Below, in pieces: positions 1 to 11,815 of a stretch of DNA of 64,000 nt. A program made the translations under genes and the position numbers. This DNA is from Guillardia theta CCMP2712 (taxonomy: Eukaryota > Cryptophyceae > Pyrenomonadales > Geminigeraceae): contig NW_005434673.1 in NCBI RefSeq assembly GCF_000315625.1, positions 523,136 through 587,135 on the forward strand, read 5' to 3'. The stretch's first letter is position 1, and every line of letters starts with the position of its first letter. The notes below the pieces were generated by a model. It was not told where the DNA came from. It did not search any database and saw only the letters and a program-made list of their open reading frames with translations.

Positions 1-334
1 ACCGAAGCCCGAAATCGAGGCGATGGCATTCCTTGGATGATACACACATCTCCATCAGACTGGAGAGCACAGATCGGTTCAGCTCCTCCTCTCCACTCAG
101 GTATGTCGACACTCTCTCCTTGTCCAGACCATCGGAGAGGAAGAGGAACCTAGCGATGATGCGTGCGGTGGTCTTGGACTCAAGTAGCGTAGTTGCATGA
201 AACCTGTGGAGCAATGTTGAGATCCCTTTCTCTACATCGCTGTTGAAGAGCGGGATGATATCCTCCACTGCATTGAAGGAGAAGGTAGGGTCAGGCTCTG
301 CTGCCTTCGCTTCCATCTCCCTGGCGGTCGGCAT
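1..334 (-). CDS. Sec7-domain ARF guanine-nucleotide exchange factor, N-terminal fragment
   Basis: The reverse strand is open from an ATG at 334 to the window edge, about 111 codons. It reads through FNSDVEKGISTLLHR, then TARIIARFLFLSDGLDKERV and STYLSGEEELNRSVL. This matches the start of a Sec7 domain: the 'FN.. P.KGI..L' helix followed by 'IA.FL....GLDK..I..YL'. Sec7 proteins load GTP onto ARF GTPases at Golgi or endosomal membranes. An in-frame stop lies just upstream of the ATG (a TAA within 345-348), so this ATG is the first available, although an upstream exon spliced at the CAG near 349 cannot be excluded. The catalytic glutamate loop lies beyond the window, so activity cannot be judged. 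I am fairly sure of the domain but not of the subfamily (BIG/GBF or cytohesin). Confidence 0.75.
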   Translation of the reverse strand, partial: MPTAREMEAKAAEPDPTFSFNAVEDIIPLFNSDVEKGISTLLHRFHATTLLESKTTARIIARFLFLSDGLDKERVSTYLSGEEELNRSVLSSLMEMCVSSKECHRLDFGLR

Positions 335-1990
335 ATTGGGGACAGGTTACCTGTGAGGATTCACAAGGAAAGCGTTGCAGATGGGACAAAGGGATGAAGG
401 AACACGCTTCGCAAGATAGTTTCATGCTCCATGCTTCTGCTCCTCCTCGCATCTCCTTCTCCTCCCAGCTTCTCCTCCTCCCTGCACCGCTTCTGTCTCG
501 CCCATTTTCGGGATCTCGCCAAGAAACAATCCTCAGCCTTTTTCTGGTCAAGGCTCCTTTGCTCAGAGGTAAAAGTTATTCAGTTTCTCAGTGTCGCAGC
601 CTTTAACAACGGGTCCGTTCGGGGCCGAGTCCGGGCCTCTCCGGGCGCAGGGACATGACCAGAAAAAAAATTGAGATCAAAACAACTTCAAATCAACCAG
701 TGACTTTTGATTACTCTTTTTAAAAAACTACGAGCGATGCAGTTTGGGGTCCAACCATGAACATTTTAAATGATAGACCGATTATTGAATAGTGTTTTGA
801 ATATCTTGTCAAATTAAAAATATTTATATCGATACAATTATTCTTTTTTCCAAGCGCATGGACCTCGTGTGGTAAAGTGAAGTTGGGGATGCGTAAAGCG
901 GGTGGGTGGGGTGCATGAGTGAAACAATCTGACCGGGTGGGTGGGTGTGCAGACCCTGTACCGGTCAGCAAGTTCTCCTGGGCGACTCTTGAGGAAATTC
1001 TCGTTTGACGGGGTACGGGTGTGGAGTTCTGAACCTGGCTCGCGGTCTTTCGTAGGGGTGGATTCCATATGGGGGGGGGTCCTGGATGGTGGGATGCAAA
1101 TTGAACTGTGAGATGGATGCTGACCACCACCCACGACCCTTTAAAATCAACCACCCTACCTTGGTAACACGCAGTAAAAGAGGCGTTCACGGTACCTGCA
1201 GCCCACCCCTACCCCCTGCAAATCGCCGGTACCACCCGGCTTTACACCTCAACCATCACATGACCTAGCCCACCCTCGCCCAAAGAATACAACTTTGAAA
1301 TGTACCGAAATATGAAATTTTGACTCTCTTCATTTGAAATAAGATCCGTCAAAATAAGGGAGAGAGACAAATATAAAACTTATGTTACACCCCACCCCAT
1401 GTTTCCATTTCGCACCAACGTCTCCTTCATCCAGCATGCCACCCCCTACCCCTGCCTACCGACCCCATCACCTTCACCCCTGCTCATAACGAACCCCTGA
1501 AAATACAACACCCACTACCCCCTACACCCCCGTACCCTCTTCGACAGTGGTCCTTCGTACATTCATCACCGTCCCTTCCACTTGTTTCTGACCCTCCCCC
1601 TCTTTCATCGCGCCCCTCCCCCCCCCCTCCTCTTCACTTCCTTCTCCCTCTTCCTAGTTGTTCTCTTTCAGTACTTCTCTAGCTTCTACTTGCATACTCG
1701 TCTTTACTTCTGTCTCCGCTTCTCTTGTAATTGTCCATTGCCCTGTTAGCCTTTCGGTCAGTCCTGACGTAGTCCAGCCCATATTTTCTCTGCTGAACTA
1801 CCTTGCCGGATGAGCCTTTTGGATATGTCATTTGCCTTGGCCTTGTACGGCCTACAATAGCCTATACTAGCAAACTTGATTCTCTGCTGGTCTAGGAACT
1901 CCAGCATCACGCTCAGCATCCTGAAATCGTCTCCACCCTTTAATTATAGCGAACACCGTCAAGATTTCTTTCCAACACAAAAGCTCTCAC
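335..1990. other. Intergenic region with C-rich tracts
   Basis: No coding region is supported here. The sequence from about 840 to 1270 is G/C-biased with short open frames of poor composition. From about 1380 to 1660 it is C-rich with repeated ACCCC/CCTACC motifs. The last 300 bases before the sulfotransferase ATG are pyrimidine-rich and presumably hold its promoter, but no specific element stands out. Confidence 0.5.
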
Positions 1991-3130
1991 ATGGGGGGGA
2001 GATGGACACAAGTGGCAGCTCTTCTTGCCCTTGTCGTTGGGGTGTTGAGGACCATTCTAATCCCTGGCTGGATTGAACACCAGCCATCTTTTCTGTTCCA
2101 GCTCCCCTTCGGAGCTAAGGTATGGGCTATCATGGGAGGTTTCATGCCCCCTCCGTTTGACAGGGAGCCGTTCGAGCCTTCTGAGTTCGCCTCTTGGACC
2201 AGGCCTGGGGATCTGATCATATCCCCCGCGCCCAAGTCAGGCACGACATGGATGCTCTATTGCAGTCATCAGATCAGAGCCAAGGGGCTGGACGAAGACT
2301 TCTATGATGTCAGCGTCAACACTCCCTGGATTGGTTGGAGGCACAAGCCAGGACAAAAATGGAGCGAGCTCAAGGAGCTAATGAACACTACCATCCTGGA
2401 CAATGGGAAGAATCTCCGGGAATACTGGGACAATGCAAGCTACCCCTTCCGTATCTTCAAGTCGCACTTCGGCCCTGTCAATGAGAATGGCACAGAAATC
2501 GATGTTCTCCCAGTCAAGGAATTTCCGCACGTGAAGTTCCTTGCCATGCTGAGGAACGGCAAGGATATTGTCTCCAGCCTCGATACGTTCTTCAGTAACT
2601 TCAGGCCGGAGTACAGGAAGATGTGGGGAGGGTATCCCTTTGTCCACAAGACAAGGGTTGAGGCGCTGAAGGACTTCCTTCCTGAAGGAGTTCTTGGATC
2701 AGTGTTCTTCGGGTATGCCAAGTCGTGGTGGAAGTTCAGGCATGAAAAAAACGTCCTGCTGCTCCACTATGCAGACATGAAGAGAAATCCAGTGGGTGGT
2801 GTAAAGAGGCTTGCGGAGTTTCTGGAAGTCGAGCTCAATGAGGAGGAGCTGAACCGAGTAGTGCATAAGTGCTCGATCGAGCACATGAAGCAGCACGAAG
2901 AGAAGTTCAATTACCTCCTCTGGGCCAACCCCTCTTACAACGGCTCGGTCATGTGCGGGAAGGACCGCTGTGCGGGCATCACGGATGGCTCGCTCATCCA
3001 GCAGGGTAGGATTGGAGAAGGTCACAAATGGTTCACAGAAGACATGTTGAAGCTGTGGGATGAGGCAGTGGAGAGAGAGTTTCCTGACCCTGAAATGCGC
3101 CAGTGGATCGAAGATGGCGGCGACTTCTAA
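1991..3130 (+). CDS. Membrane-anchored PAPS-dependent sulfotransferase
   Basis: A single uninterrupted frame of 379 residues. Residues about 8-26 form a hydrophobic N-terminal segment that could be a signal anchor. The sulfotransferase fold is clear. The 5'-phosphosulfate loop is SPAPKSGTTWM (residues 78-88). The catalytic-type histidine sits in FKSHF (156-160). The 3'-phosphate site reads LRNGKDIVSS (187-196). The C-terminal glycine-rich motif, normally RKGxxGDWK, appears as QGRIGEGHKW (338-347). Such enzymes move sulfate from PAPS to a hydroxyl or amine acceptor. Length and motif order fit cytosolic SULT-like enzymes, but the hydrophobic N-terminus and Asn-x-Ser/Thr sites suggest an endomembrane location (inference). 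The substrate is unknown. The lack of introns is unusual among its neighbours. Confidence 0.9.
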   Translation: MGGRWTQVAALLALVVGVLRTILIPGWIEHQPSFLFQLPFGAKVWAIMGGFMPPPFDREPFEPSEFASWTRPGDLIISPAPKSGTTWMLYCSHQIRAKGLDEDFYDVSVNTPWIGWRHKPGQKWSELKELMNTTILDNGKNLREYWDNASYPFRIFKSHFGPVNENGTEIDVLPVKEFPHVKFLAMLRNGKDIVSSLDTFFSNFRPEYRKMWGGYPFVHKTRVEALKDFLPEGVLGSVFFGYAKSWWKFRHEKNVLLLHYADMKRNPVGGVKRLAEFLEVELNEEELNRVVHKCSIEHMKQHEEKFNYLLWANPSYNGSVMCGKDRCAGITDGSLIQQGRIGEGHKWFTEDMLKLWDEAVEREFPDPEMRQWIEDGGDF

Positions 3131-3287
3131 GGCATGAGTCGTCGGGAGTGACGTTAGCGCCAAATTCCTTGTAAATAGCAAGCTCGAGGATAGTGCCCCA
3201 AAAATCATTGTAGAAACTTAGGATGATTGAAAACACATTGAAAATGCAACGGAGAAGCGTTGCAGGATTTGGAATTCACTGGCAGCT

Positions 3288-6053
3288 TCAATCTTCGCAT
3301 CGCATCATGACTTCTCCGCTCGATCGTTGAAGCTTTCGGAGCTCCGAGCCGAGCTCTGCCAGAGCATTCAGTATGTCCAAATAAGTCACTGGAGCAGTGA
3401 GAGGAATATGGAACCTGCCAAGGAGCCGAGGGCAAAAGCAACCTACCATTCGTGTCAGTACATCCCTCCGCACGCGTAGCAGCAGCACTCACATCAGACT
3501 GCCCGATGAGGGACATGAAATTATCGAAGGAGAGGATGGAGGATTTCGGTGCCTCCTGCGATAGGCCTTCGCTCTCTCCACCGCTGAGGGCAAGGATAAT
3601 CTGGATGCAGTTAGGAAGCAGCGGAGTGGAGGGGGGAACGGGTCGAGCTCAACCTTCTCCAAGCTTGACTTCGCCTTAGGATACTCCACGAGGGGAGGAA
3701 GCGTCTCGTCCTTCAGCCCTGCGAGCTCCCCCGCTAGCTCGTGTGCCACCTGTATAAAAGTTTACTGGGAGCAGGCGATGACGCTCGAGTGGAGCAAAAC
3801 CTTGAGACCTCCCAAGGCATCGACGAGAGCAAGCTCCTTTGCCTGTATCATTCTTCACGCAGCCGCAACCTCGTTTACCCTCACAGGACCTGGGCTCCAG
3901 TCCAGACTCTCCCTCTCGCTACCTTGTCCACCTGTGACAGTCCCTTCACCAACATTGCAGGGACAACATGTCTGGCAGACCTCTTCCAGACTCAAGTTCC
4001 TTGCCTTCGCCACTAGAGCCACGAAATCCTCGTAAACTCTTCTCCCCAGCTTTTCTGCCTTCACGCTCTGACGGAAAGCATGAGGATGGAAATGAGCCCA
4101 GCAAGGAGGCAAACTTGTGACTCCGTGAAGGGTTTGGTGGGGTTGAGATAGCCTGAGTTCTCCCCCTTCCCTATCTGACCAGGACTGTCAGCTGTCTTCT
4201 ACTTCCTCCCCGTATGCCCCACACCTCGTCGTAGGAAACCCCGATCTGCGAACAGAGCTTGCCGATGATGAACTTGCCGTAGAAGGCTCCGATGCTGCCA
4301 GTAATGGTCCCCGGCTAGAGGCGACAGGCTTGTGAGTCGACAGGTGAGAGCGATGTAGAGCAGGACCAATGCAGTGATCTTGTCAGCTGCTGTGGCGATG
4401 TAATATCCGCCAGATGCCGCGTAAGTTCCCATTGATGCCACCACAGGCTTGCCTGCAACCAACAGCTTCAGTACATCCTTCAAGGACATGGTTCCGCCTA
4501 CCGCTCTCTCTGGCTTTCTCCAGCTCTCGTCGAATGGTATCCGACGCCACCGCCGATCCTCCGGGCGAGTCGATGCGAACCACGATCGCCTACTATCTAT
4601 TAGCCTGTACTTCCAACAAGGTCAGCCTTGCCTTGACTGACTCGTCCTTGTAGGCTGCGCGGATGGCCGCTGTGACCTGCTCGGATCCCATCTGGAGGTT
4701 CCTGGAGGAAGGGTTTCCGACGCCCCTCACGATGTCTGGCAAGCACTCGCAGCGTCAGGAGCAGATTGCGGAGGTGCAATGAAACTCTGATACCACCACA
4801 GGCGTTGATCAGGGCAATCTTGCTGCTCTTGGCGGACTGAGGGTTTACCATTTCGATCATGCCGGCATCTGCATTGTCATCTTCGTCAGTTCTCAGGGTC
4901 AGCCATCAAGTCTTCTTGCCGGCCCCGCTCTTCTTCAGCGCAGTCTTGGCGTACGCCCTCATGCTCACGATGCTCTTCGCCTCGAGCATGTCCAGCACCT
5001 GAGCACAGTCAGGCGTCCGTCGCCCCCTGACGTCTGCTGCCCTCCACCTGGTCCGTGTACAAGATCCCATCGACAAGGCCATGCGCTTGCGCATCCTGCG
5101 CGCTCAGAGGGCTTTCGTTCACGGCCTTGGACACGGCAGACAGCGGGAGTCTGCGTTGAGCCGCGATGCCGGACACGATCTGGTCAAACATGGACTCCAC
5201 CAGCTTCTCCGTCTGCTCCCTGTGCGGCCGGGTATAGCCCTCCTCCGTGAACACATTTGGGGCGTTCTTGTACTCAAAGAACTTGAAGAACTGCACCTCA
5301 ACTCCCAGCTTGCTCAGCAAGTTCTTGAGAAAGAAGGTCGGCATGCTCAGTCCCACCAACCCCACGCTGCCTGACGGCTGCCCCCAGTCATCGCATGCCT
5401 TCCACCAAGTCCCTGGGCTTACCTGGATGTAGATCTTGTCGAAGGCAGAAGCAAAGTAGTACTGAGAAGTTCCTTGCGCCCCCTCCCCAAAGGTGTCTGT
5501 CGTTACGCACGTGAACTTCCTGCTTGACTCAGGCTGTTCCTTTTGGATGGAACGGAAGCGTTCGATCGCTTGCCGAACCTCCTGAATGGTTGCCAGAGAG
5601 TGCAGGTTGTCCGTACCGAAAGTACAGACGATCCCCTTGATCTGTATGTGGGGATTTCGTGCCATGTCAGAGGCGTGAGGGGAGCGCGAATAGAAAGGTC
5701 GCACCCGCTTGTCTTTAGCAGCTTTGTGGATCGCATCGACAACATTCTTTAGCATGAGGGGTTGTCTTGGGGAGGTGAGGGAGGATAGAGGAGGAGGAGG
5801 TATCTCTACGAGGGGCAGACTCATGTCAAGGTGCAGCACGCTCCCATCCGGGATCCTCTCCTTCCTGCTTCGGGAATACACGACGTACTGCAAGGTGAAG
5901 AGGGGTCAGAGAGCTCGAGTGGCGAATGGGAGGGCATGGGAGGGCGCTCCTCCCGACCTGTCTCACCTGTGAGAGCACCAGTCCTCCTATCGCTGCTGCC
6001 CCAACCCTTGCCAGCAGTCTCTCTCCCCTCCTCCGCACCGCTTCCCACGACAT
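3288..6053 (-). CDS. sppA: SppA-type signal peptide peptidase (protease IV, family S49)
   Basis: Multi-exon gene. Exon 1 (5967-6053) encodes a short N-terminus with a hydrophobic stretch, ending GLVLSQ; a 79-bp intron follows and exon 2 resumes YVVYSRSRKERIPDG. The N-terminal S49 half includes IKGIVCTFGTDNLHSL, SQYYFASAFDKIYIQ and GSVGLVGLSMPTFFLKN. The general-base lysine is in FFEYKNAPNVFTEEGYT. The C-terminal half has VRIDSPGGSAVASDTIRREL near 4520-4583 and the nucleophile serine in YAASGGYYIATAADKI near 4375-4430, then TGSIGAFYGKFIIGKL. A last conserved block, ALVDALGGLKVLL, lies near 3790-3840. This is the two-domain Lys/Ser architecture of long SppA. The family degrades signal peptides and membrane fragments; plant homologues sit on thylakoids. 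One intron near 5655-5717 is a multiple of three and stays open, so it is easily mistaken for coding sequence. The 3' exons after 3800 are less certain. Confidence 0.88.
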
Positions 6054-6555
6054 TCCCTCGCTTACACCCTCATCGCTACCCCTACCCCTTCCACCTGATT
6101 GGGGTTCCTGAGTACCGGTTACTTACTCTCAAATACTACCCCAAAAGCAACAGGACCCACCCACTATCAATCGGATCCTCTCGGGGTCTGAGGCGGACTT
6201 TCAAGGCGGCTCTAGTATCGGCACAGTGAGGCTCACAACTCACTGGCACTGTCAGTGTCCGATCACCGGGGTAACTAGTAGTCTCGGTGGCAGCGATCGG
6301 CCCCACTGGGTGAGGGCGCCGGGAAGGCTGCGGCCCCGCAGGGCCGCGCTGAGGGAGACTGAGAGCTGGAGCCTCCGACAGGCTCGGCGAGGGGAGACGG
6401 TACGGTCGCCGTGAGTCGGACTCCCGGGCGGCCGGCCCGGCTCCCGGACTCTCAGTGACCGGATCGGACAGTGAGACCGTCAAAGTACTCCGTAAGTAAG
6501 AGTCCGAGTGAGAAAATGATCATAGCGGGGCTGAGGGACACTTCAAAGTTCATAA
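6054..6555. other. Intergenic region with GC-rich island
   Basis: This is a divergent intergenic region between sppA and the ankyrin gene. Positions 6230-6480 are strongly GC-rich with repeated GGCCCG/CCGGGC words and CAGTGAG/CTCACTG motifs. Similar islands occur at 19490-19660, 27225-27310, 41640-42060, 44230-44440 and 46630-47090. No coding frame is supported. Confidence 0.5.
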
Positions 6556-9188
6556 ATGGCAGATGAGGCGTGGGAAGTAGATGATGACGAGGAGGAGGAG
6601 GAGGAGGAGGAGGAGGAGGAAGGAGGAGAGGAGGAGGAAGATGATCTTGATGAGGAGGAAGCTGCCGACTTCCTTAGGGCAGCTGAGGGAGGTGACCTGG
6701 CCAGCATCCGGATAGCAGAGGAGAAGCGGGAGCTGTTGGACGTGCAGGACGAGCTGGGCAACTCAGCGCTGCACCTAGCGATGCTGGGGCTTCATCTAGA
6801 GTGCGCCAGGTTCTTGCTAGACATCGGAGCTGACGTGAACAGCCTTAACGACGAGGGCAATACTCCACTCATCCTCTGCTCGATCTGCATATCAGAGGAA
6901 GCCGCAGCATGTGCGAAGCTCTTGATAGAGATGAAGGCAGACCCTGAGATCCAGAACTTGCCTTCCAACGGAGGAGGAGGAGGATGCAGGGCTTTACATT
7001 ATGCTTGTGGCGAAGGGAACATGCCGGTGGTCAAGTACCTGATAGAGGAGGCTAAGGTGGAGCTCCGGGCGGTATCAAACGACATGTTGACGCCGCTGCT
7101 GTGCGCCATGATCAACAACAGGTCGGACGTGGTCTCCTTCCTGCTCAAGACAGACGCGGGTCTCCTTGACATCCCCGACAGCAACGGCGACTATCCCCTG
7201 CACTTCGCCGTCCTGGAGAACCTGGTGGACATGGTGCTGACGCTGTTGCAAGAAGGAGCGGACCCGCTCAAGGTGAACACGCGGGGGGAGACGCCGCTGT
7301 CGGTAGCAATGGACGTGCAGGCAGACAAGGACATCATCGAGATCCTCAAGCAGGCGGAGGAAGAGACCCGCATGCAGGCCATCGAGATCAAGGCGACGGA
7401 GATCGAGGCCGAGGCCGAGGAGCTGTCGATCCAAGGGGACCTGAAGGGGGCGGCGGCGAGGTGGGAGGAGGCGGCAGATTTGTACAGGCAGATTGGGGCA
7501 GCGGAGGAGGAAGGAAACTGTCTTCAGCGACTGCATGACATCGTCAAGGGCCAGGAGGGGCCACAGGCTGCGTCGCCGGCCGTTACGCCGATGAAGGAGA
7601 AAAGGAAGGAGGTGCGTTCTTCGTTCAGCCCCAAGTTGCAAGCGGAAAACGTCTTGAGCGGGAAGGACGAGGAGGCGATGATGGAGCAGCAGATCAAGGA
7701 GAACGATCTGCGAGTGCTGTCGGAGGTTAGGAGACTGTCGGAGAGGAAGGAAACCAAGATCGACCCGCACCTTGCCGCTGAATCCTTCTCCGTGCCTGAC
7801 CTGCTCTCCCCTGTGATTGAGAGTGGAAGCGAGGTCGAGAGCCCTGATGTTCCGACGCAGCGGCAGGAAGCAGTTCGCCCTCAGAAATATTTTCAAGAGC
7901 AGGAGGAAGAGGGCGACAGCCACCTGCGGCGGGGAGTGTTCGAGGGGAAAACTGGAGTTTGGGTGGGAGAGGTGAGAACTGCATGATGATGATGATGATG
8001 ATGATGATGACGACGGCGACGACGGCGACGACGACGACGACGACGATGACGATGACGACGGTGTCTTCGTCGACGACGCCACCGTTCGTCGTCGTCGTCG
8101 TCATCGTCGTTGGTGGTGGTGTTGAGAATGACAATGAGGAAGAAGAGGAGGTGAAGAGGAGGAGGTGACGATAGGGAGCGGCAGGTGTTTTATAGTGATG
8201 ACGAGGGAGACGAGAGTGATGAAAATGAGGACTACGAACCTCCCGCCGTGGCACCAAGGAAGGATGCCAACGAGCAGAAGGCAAGCATGAAGCAGGAGGA
8301 GGCTGAGACTGGCATAGCAAAGGGAGGACTGTTGAGACAACTGCAGGTGCTCACATTTTAGCCTTCATGACTCTCCTCTCTCTCCATCCTTTCATCTTGA
8401 CCTCTCCTTCATCCCTCCGCTTTCCTCCCCTGAGCTCTGTACACTGCCATCATTCTTCGTTCATCACCCTCCCCACTCCTTAACCTGCATCGCTCCACTC
8501 CCTTGGTGTCCTTCCTGCCTCATCTCATCCTTCGCTGCGATGTTTTGATCCCCTAGCAGCACCGAAAGCTGGAGGTCAATGTGGAGGAGGACAAGTCGGT
8601 AAGCTGTTCCTTCCGCTTCTCCCACTCCCTCACGTCCTCCCCTCGCAGGCACATACAGCCCCTCCCGAGGTGTTTCCCCCTCAACCCGCCAGTCGGTGCC
8701 TATCAGGTGACACATGAAACAGCAGGCGGAACTCGCCGCCGCCTCCTCCTCGCCTCCCTTCGGCATTCGCCGGTCACCATCGCTCGTAGGATCAGATGCT
8801 GTCCCAGCTACTCTTCTGACTTCCTCCAGGTGAAGATCGAAAGGCAGAGGAATATGGCAAGGCTGCACCAGGTGAGTGCGCCTGTCAGATCGAAGGTCCT
8901 CACTCGGTGCTTTCCTCTTTAGCGGTACTCCAAGGAATGGGGAGGTATATGGGGTCAGTATCGAGACGAGGAGTCGGTGAGAAGAGGGCGGAGAGGGGAG
9001 GCCTAGGTGATCCTGTACAGGTGAAGGAGCTGAGCTTGGAAGATGCGGCGAAGGCACTGGAGGAGGTTCTCAGAGGACAGGAAGAGCTGGGGAAAGTTGG
9101 GCTGAGATTGTTCGCACGGGCACGCGAGGCCTCCGACAAGTTCCTCGAGGTGAGAAGGGAGAGGAGAGCAGGAGGACTGGGAGCGTGA
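6556..9188 (+). CDS. Ankyrin-repeat protein with poly-glutamate N-terminus
   Basis: The large first exon (6556 to about 7971) begins with a glutamate/aspartate run coded by a GAG repeat. Ankyrin repeats then span residues of about 45-260, for example LGNSALHLAMLGLHLECARF, DEGNTPLILCS, RALHYACGEGNMPVVKYLIE, GDYPLHFAVLENLVDMVLTL and RGETPLSVAM. A helical region with a TPR/MIT-like look follows (EELSIQGDLKGAAARWEEAA, about 285-330), then a charged tail. Splicing continues through VFYSDDEGDESDENEDYE (from about 8190), HRKLEVNVEEDKS (8559-8599), VKIERQRNMARLHQ (8830-8871), a short RYSKEW exon and VKELSLEDAAKALEEVL. A stop near 9188 is plausible. Ankyrin proteins are protein-binding scaffolds; no enzymatic domain is visible. 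The last exon boundary is uncertain. Confidence 0.8.
7983..8110 (+). repeat. GAT/GAC trinucleotide repeat within an intron
   Basis: An uninterrupted ATG/GAT array grades into GAC/GGC/GTC triplets over about 125 bases. It lies between the donor after the first exon of the ankyrin gene and the acceptor near 8190, so it is probably intronic. It is open in several frames, which produces spurious long poly-Asp or poly-Ser reading frames. Confidence 0.8.
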
Positions 9189-9189
9189 G

Positions 9190-9559
9190 AAGACTCAGGT
9201 GGAGGGGGGAGGAGCAAGGCGAGAAGGGGAAAGGGAAAGAAGGAAGAGAGAAGAGTGGGGATGGGGGATAGAGGGGGTGGAGGAGAGGGAGGTAACAGTG
9301 TCAGCAGGAGTTAGGGCGCAGGGAATAAAACTCGATTTAAAGTTACATGATCCTCTTTATGTACAAACTGCTTGCTGTGTGCGAGTTTGAATGGCTGAAA
9401 TGCACCTGCCACGAAATCAGTCAAAGGGAGCAGGCCTTTCCTCAACCCAAGCTACTCTGTTCCTCCTCCCCCCTCTCTCTCTGCTGCTGCATTGCCCTTG
9501 TTTAATGGATCCGGTCCTGATTCCTCTTTGAACCACTCAATCCTCACCGTCCATCTATC
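9190..9559. other. Convergent intergenic region
   Basis: The sequence to about 9300 is purine-rich (GGGAGAGG). An AATAAA at 9325-9330 could be a polyadenylation signal for the ankyrin gene. No reading frame is supported. Confidence 0.4.
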
Positions 9560-11815
9560 CTCAAGCGAGAAATGTCCGCCGCCCACCCGCCCCCGGACTA
9601 ACTCTTGCGCTCCACTCCTCCACTCCTCGCAAAACCCTCCTTCTCACCGCTCGAGGTCTTCGTTTTTCCTCCCCGTCAGGTTGAGGATGTTCTCCTGTGC
9701 TAGCTGGCACATACTTGCTGCGTTCTTCAGTCCATCCCCTTCCGACTTTATCCAGAACTACAGCAGGCTCGTCAGGCTCCCACCCTGCTCGCCTTCCTCC
9801 AACCACCTGCTCCGCCCTTGCGCACAGGACCTTCCACAGGTCCTCGTTCTGTGCCATCGCTACGTCTCTGCATGCCAGTGAGATCCAGTCTCGCCCCCGC
9901 TCCCCTCTCGGCTCGTCCTCGAACCCTCCCTGTTGCCTCCTCGCTGACCCGAGCTTCTCCAACCACCTCTTCCTACCTGCTGCAGAGGTCGACTGTCTCA
10001 CGGAGTAGTGGAAAGTGCATCTAGAAGGAAAGAGTAAGCTGAGTGAAGCAGCGCTCGAGGCGCTACCGATGAGATGGAAACGAGAAATGGAGTCCAGACC
10101 CAGGAGTAGATGCGGCTGGCCCTCTCCCTATGTACCGGCAATGAGCTGGTATGAGGAGGGGTATGAAAGAACAAGGGGGCAGGAAGCTGTGGAACAGGAA
10201 GAAGATGAGGACTTTGAAGGCGAGGACGAGGAGGAGGAGGAGGAGGAGGAGGAGGAGGAGGATAACCTGTGCTGCTTCCACTTGTCCGAGAAAGAAAGAA
10301 TGGACATGGTACCTGCCAGAGAGTGAGCCAAGGAGTGTTCCTTCGACTAACCCAACTGCTCACTGGCAACATGAAGGAGGGAACGACGGTCGTTGAAGAA
10401 CTTGTAGTCCAAGAAGCGCAGGTAGATGTCTGATTCGCTCGAGGAGTTGGAGGGCAGGACGGACGGATCCGCCGAGTCCTCCATACTCTGCCCAAACTCG
10501 ATGGGCTCGCCGAGGTCACGGCGGAATTCATCTTCCCCATTCGACGTCTGCTTCCTCGTGGTGAAGTTTTGGAACTCGGCGCTCGTGTTTGAGAGCTCCT
10601 CCTCCATTCTCTTCAAGCTCGGGGCTAAGTAGGGGCACCAGGTCCTGCAGTGGAGGATGAGACGGGGGGATGGACGGCGCAGGAAGTGGGTGTGAGAGTC
10701 GTATAGGATGAAGGGCAGGATCACGATCAATCTTCTTACCGTTCTAACTTGATGATCGCGTGTGCTATCTGAATGAAACCATCAGCCACTGCGAGTGGAA
10801 GGGAAGGGAAAGCCAAATGACGAGCACACCACGGATGAGAACAGAAGAAGGGAGAGCAAGAGAGCAAGTGAGGAGTAGGAGTGGGAGGAGGTGAAGTCTA
10901 TTGAGGCGGGGAGCAAGGCAGTCGGCTCAGTGTCACCTGGGCGACGTACACGAGGTTCATCTTGCCAAAGATGGAGGGTTGAAAGATGCGGGAGAAAAGC
11001 ATGTCGATGAGCTTCAGCCCAACTTTCTGGAGGTCGAGGAGCGTCAGCAGACTGTCGGAGGTAGCGAGCGAGGGGATCGCCGAGTGCTCACATTTTCATA
11101 GCCCTCGTTGACAGCTGTCAGACCTGCAAGTGCTGGTCAGGTGATGCCAGGAACACCAGGACGGAAGAGGCGAACGGCAGGGATAGCGGAGTGGTAGAAG
11201 GAAGGAAAGCGCGAGGGTGGAGAGGACAGAAAAAAAGGGAGGGAAGGGAGGGAGGGAGGGAGGGAGCTCAGGGGCGGAGGCCGGGGACGGCACGTACCCA
11301 TCAAGGAATTGCAAAGGTCCATCTCATTGAAATGATCGACGTGAAGCGGCGGCTGATCTTCAGCTTCGCCATCGATGGGGGCCGCGGGATCACCAGCAAG
11401 CTCGAGGATGTCGCAGATCTAACAAGGAACGAACTGGATCAGTCCATTCTCTCCTCCTGCCTCGGCCGTGTTGATGCCGTACACCCGGCCTTCCAGGCGA
11501 TTTCACTCTCCTCTTCTTCTCCTTTCCTCGTGTTGCCGTCCTTTCCTCTTCTGTCTTCCTACCCATCGTCCTCTATCCTCGTCTACTCTGTGCTTCGTCT
11601 TGAGCATTCCCTTAAGTTCCTGCTCTCGACAACCTACCATCCCCACTCGTTTCTTTCACCTGTTGGATCCTGACCGAGTCCCGGAACCCAGTCTGTCGAA
11701 AAGCAGCACATGTCAAAGTCCTCCAACGTCTTCGTGTTCTACTTCACCTTGCCGATTGCCCAGATAAAGTTGGACAGTCCCATTGCTGTAAAGTTTCGCT
11801 TCACAGAAGGAACAA
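9560..11815 (-). CDS. Multi-exon gene of uncertain function, possibly SAPS-domain (PP6 regulatory) protein
   Basis: Reverse-strand exons bounded by clear donors and acceptors are: ICDILELAGDPAAPIDGEAE (11300-11420); LLTLLDLQKVGLKLIDMLFS running into FQPSIFGKMNLVYVAQ (10938-11050); IAHAIIKLER (10740-10770); a long exon MEEELSNTSAEFQNF to FLDYKFFNDRRSLLHVA (10375-10645); TMSILSFSDKWKQH (10275-10320); ERASRIYSWVWTPFLVSIS (10075-10130); LACRDVAMAQNEDLWKVL (9835-9900); and CQLAQENILNLTGRKNEDLE (9660-9710). The order 'GxxxxVAQIAHAI' then 'W...LAPSLKRMEEELSN' then an acidic Ser-rich tail is reminiscent of the end of the SAPS domain of PP6 regulatory subunits, but the similarity is weak. The LACRDVAMAQNEDLWK exon looks F-box-like, so two genes may be merged here. 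One in-frame TAG precedes the ICDIL exon, so that junction is unresolved. Confidence 0.4.

Noticed and set aside
7959-8168. Poly-Met/Thr and reverse poly-Ser/Val frames over the GAT/GAC repeat
   Set aside because: Triplet repeat inside an intron; open on both strands without other coding signs.
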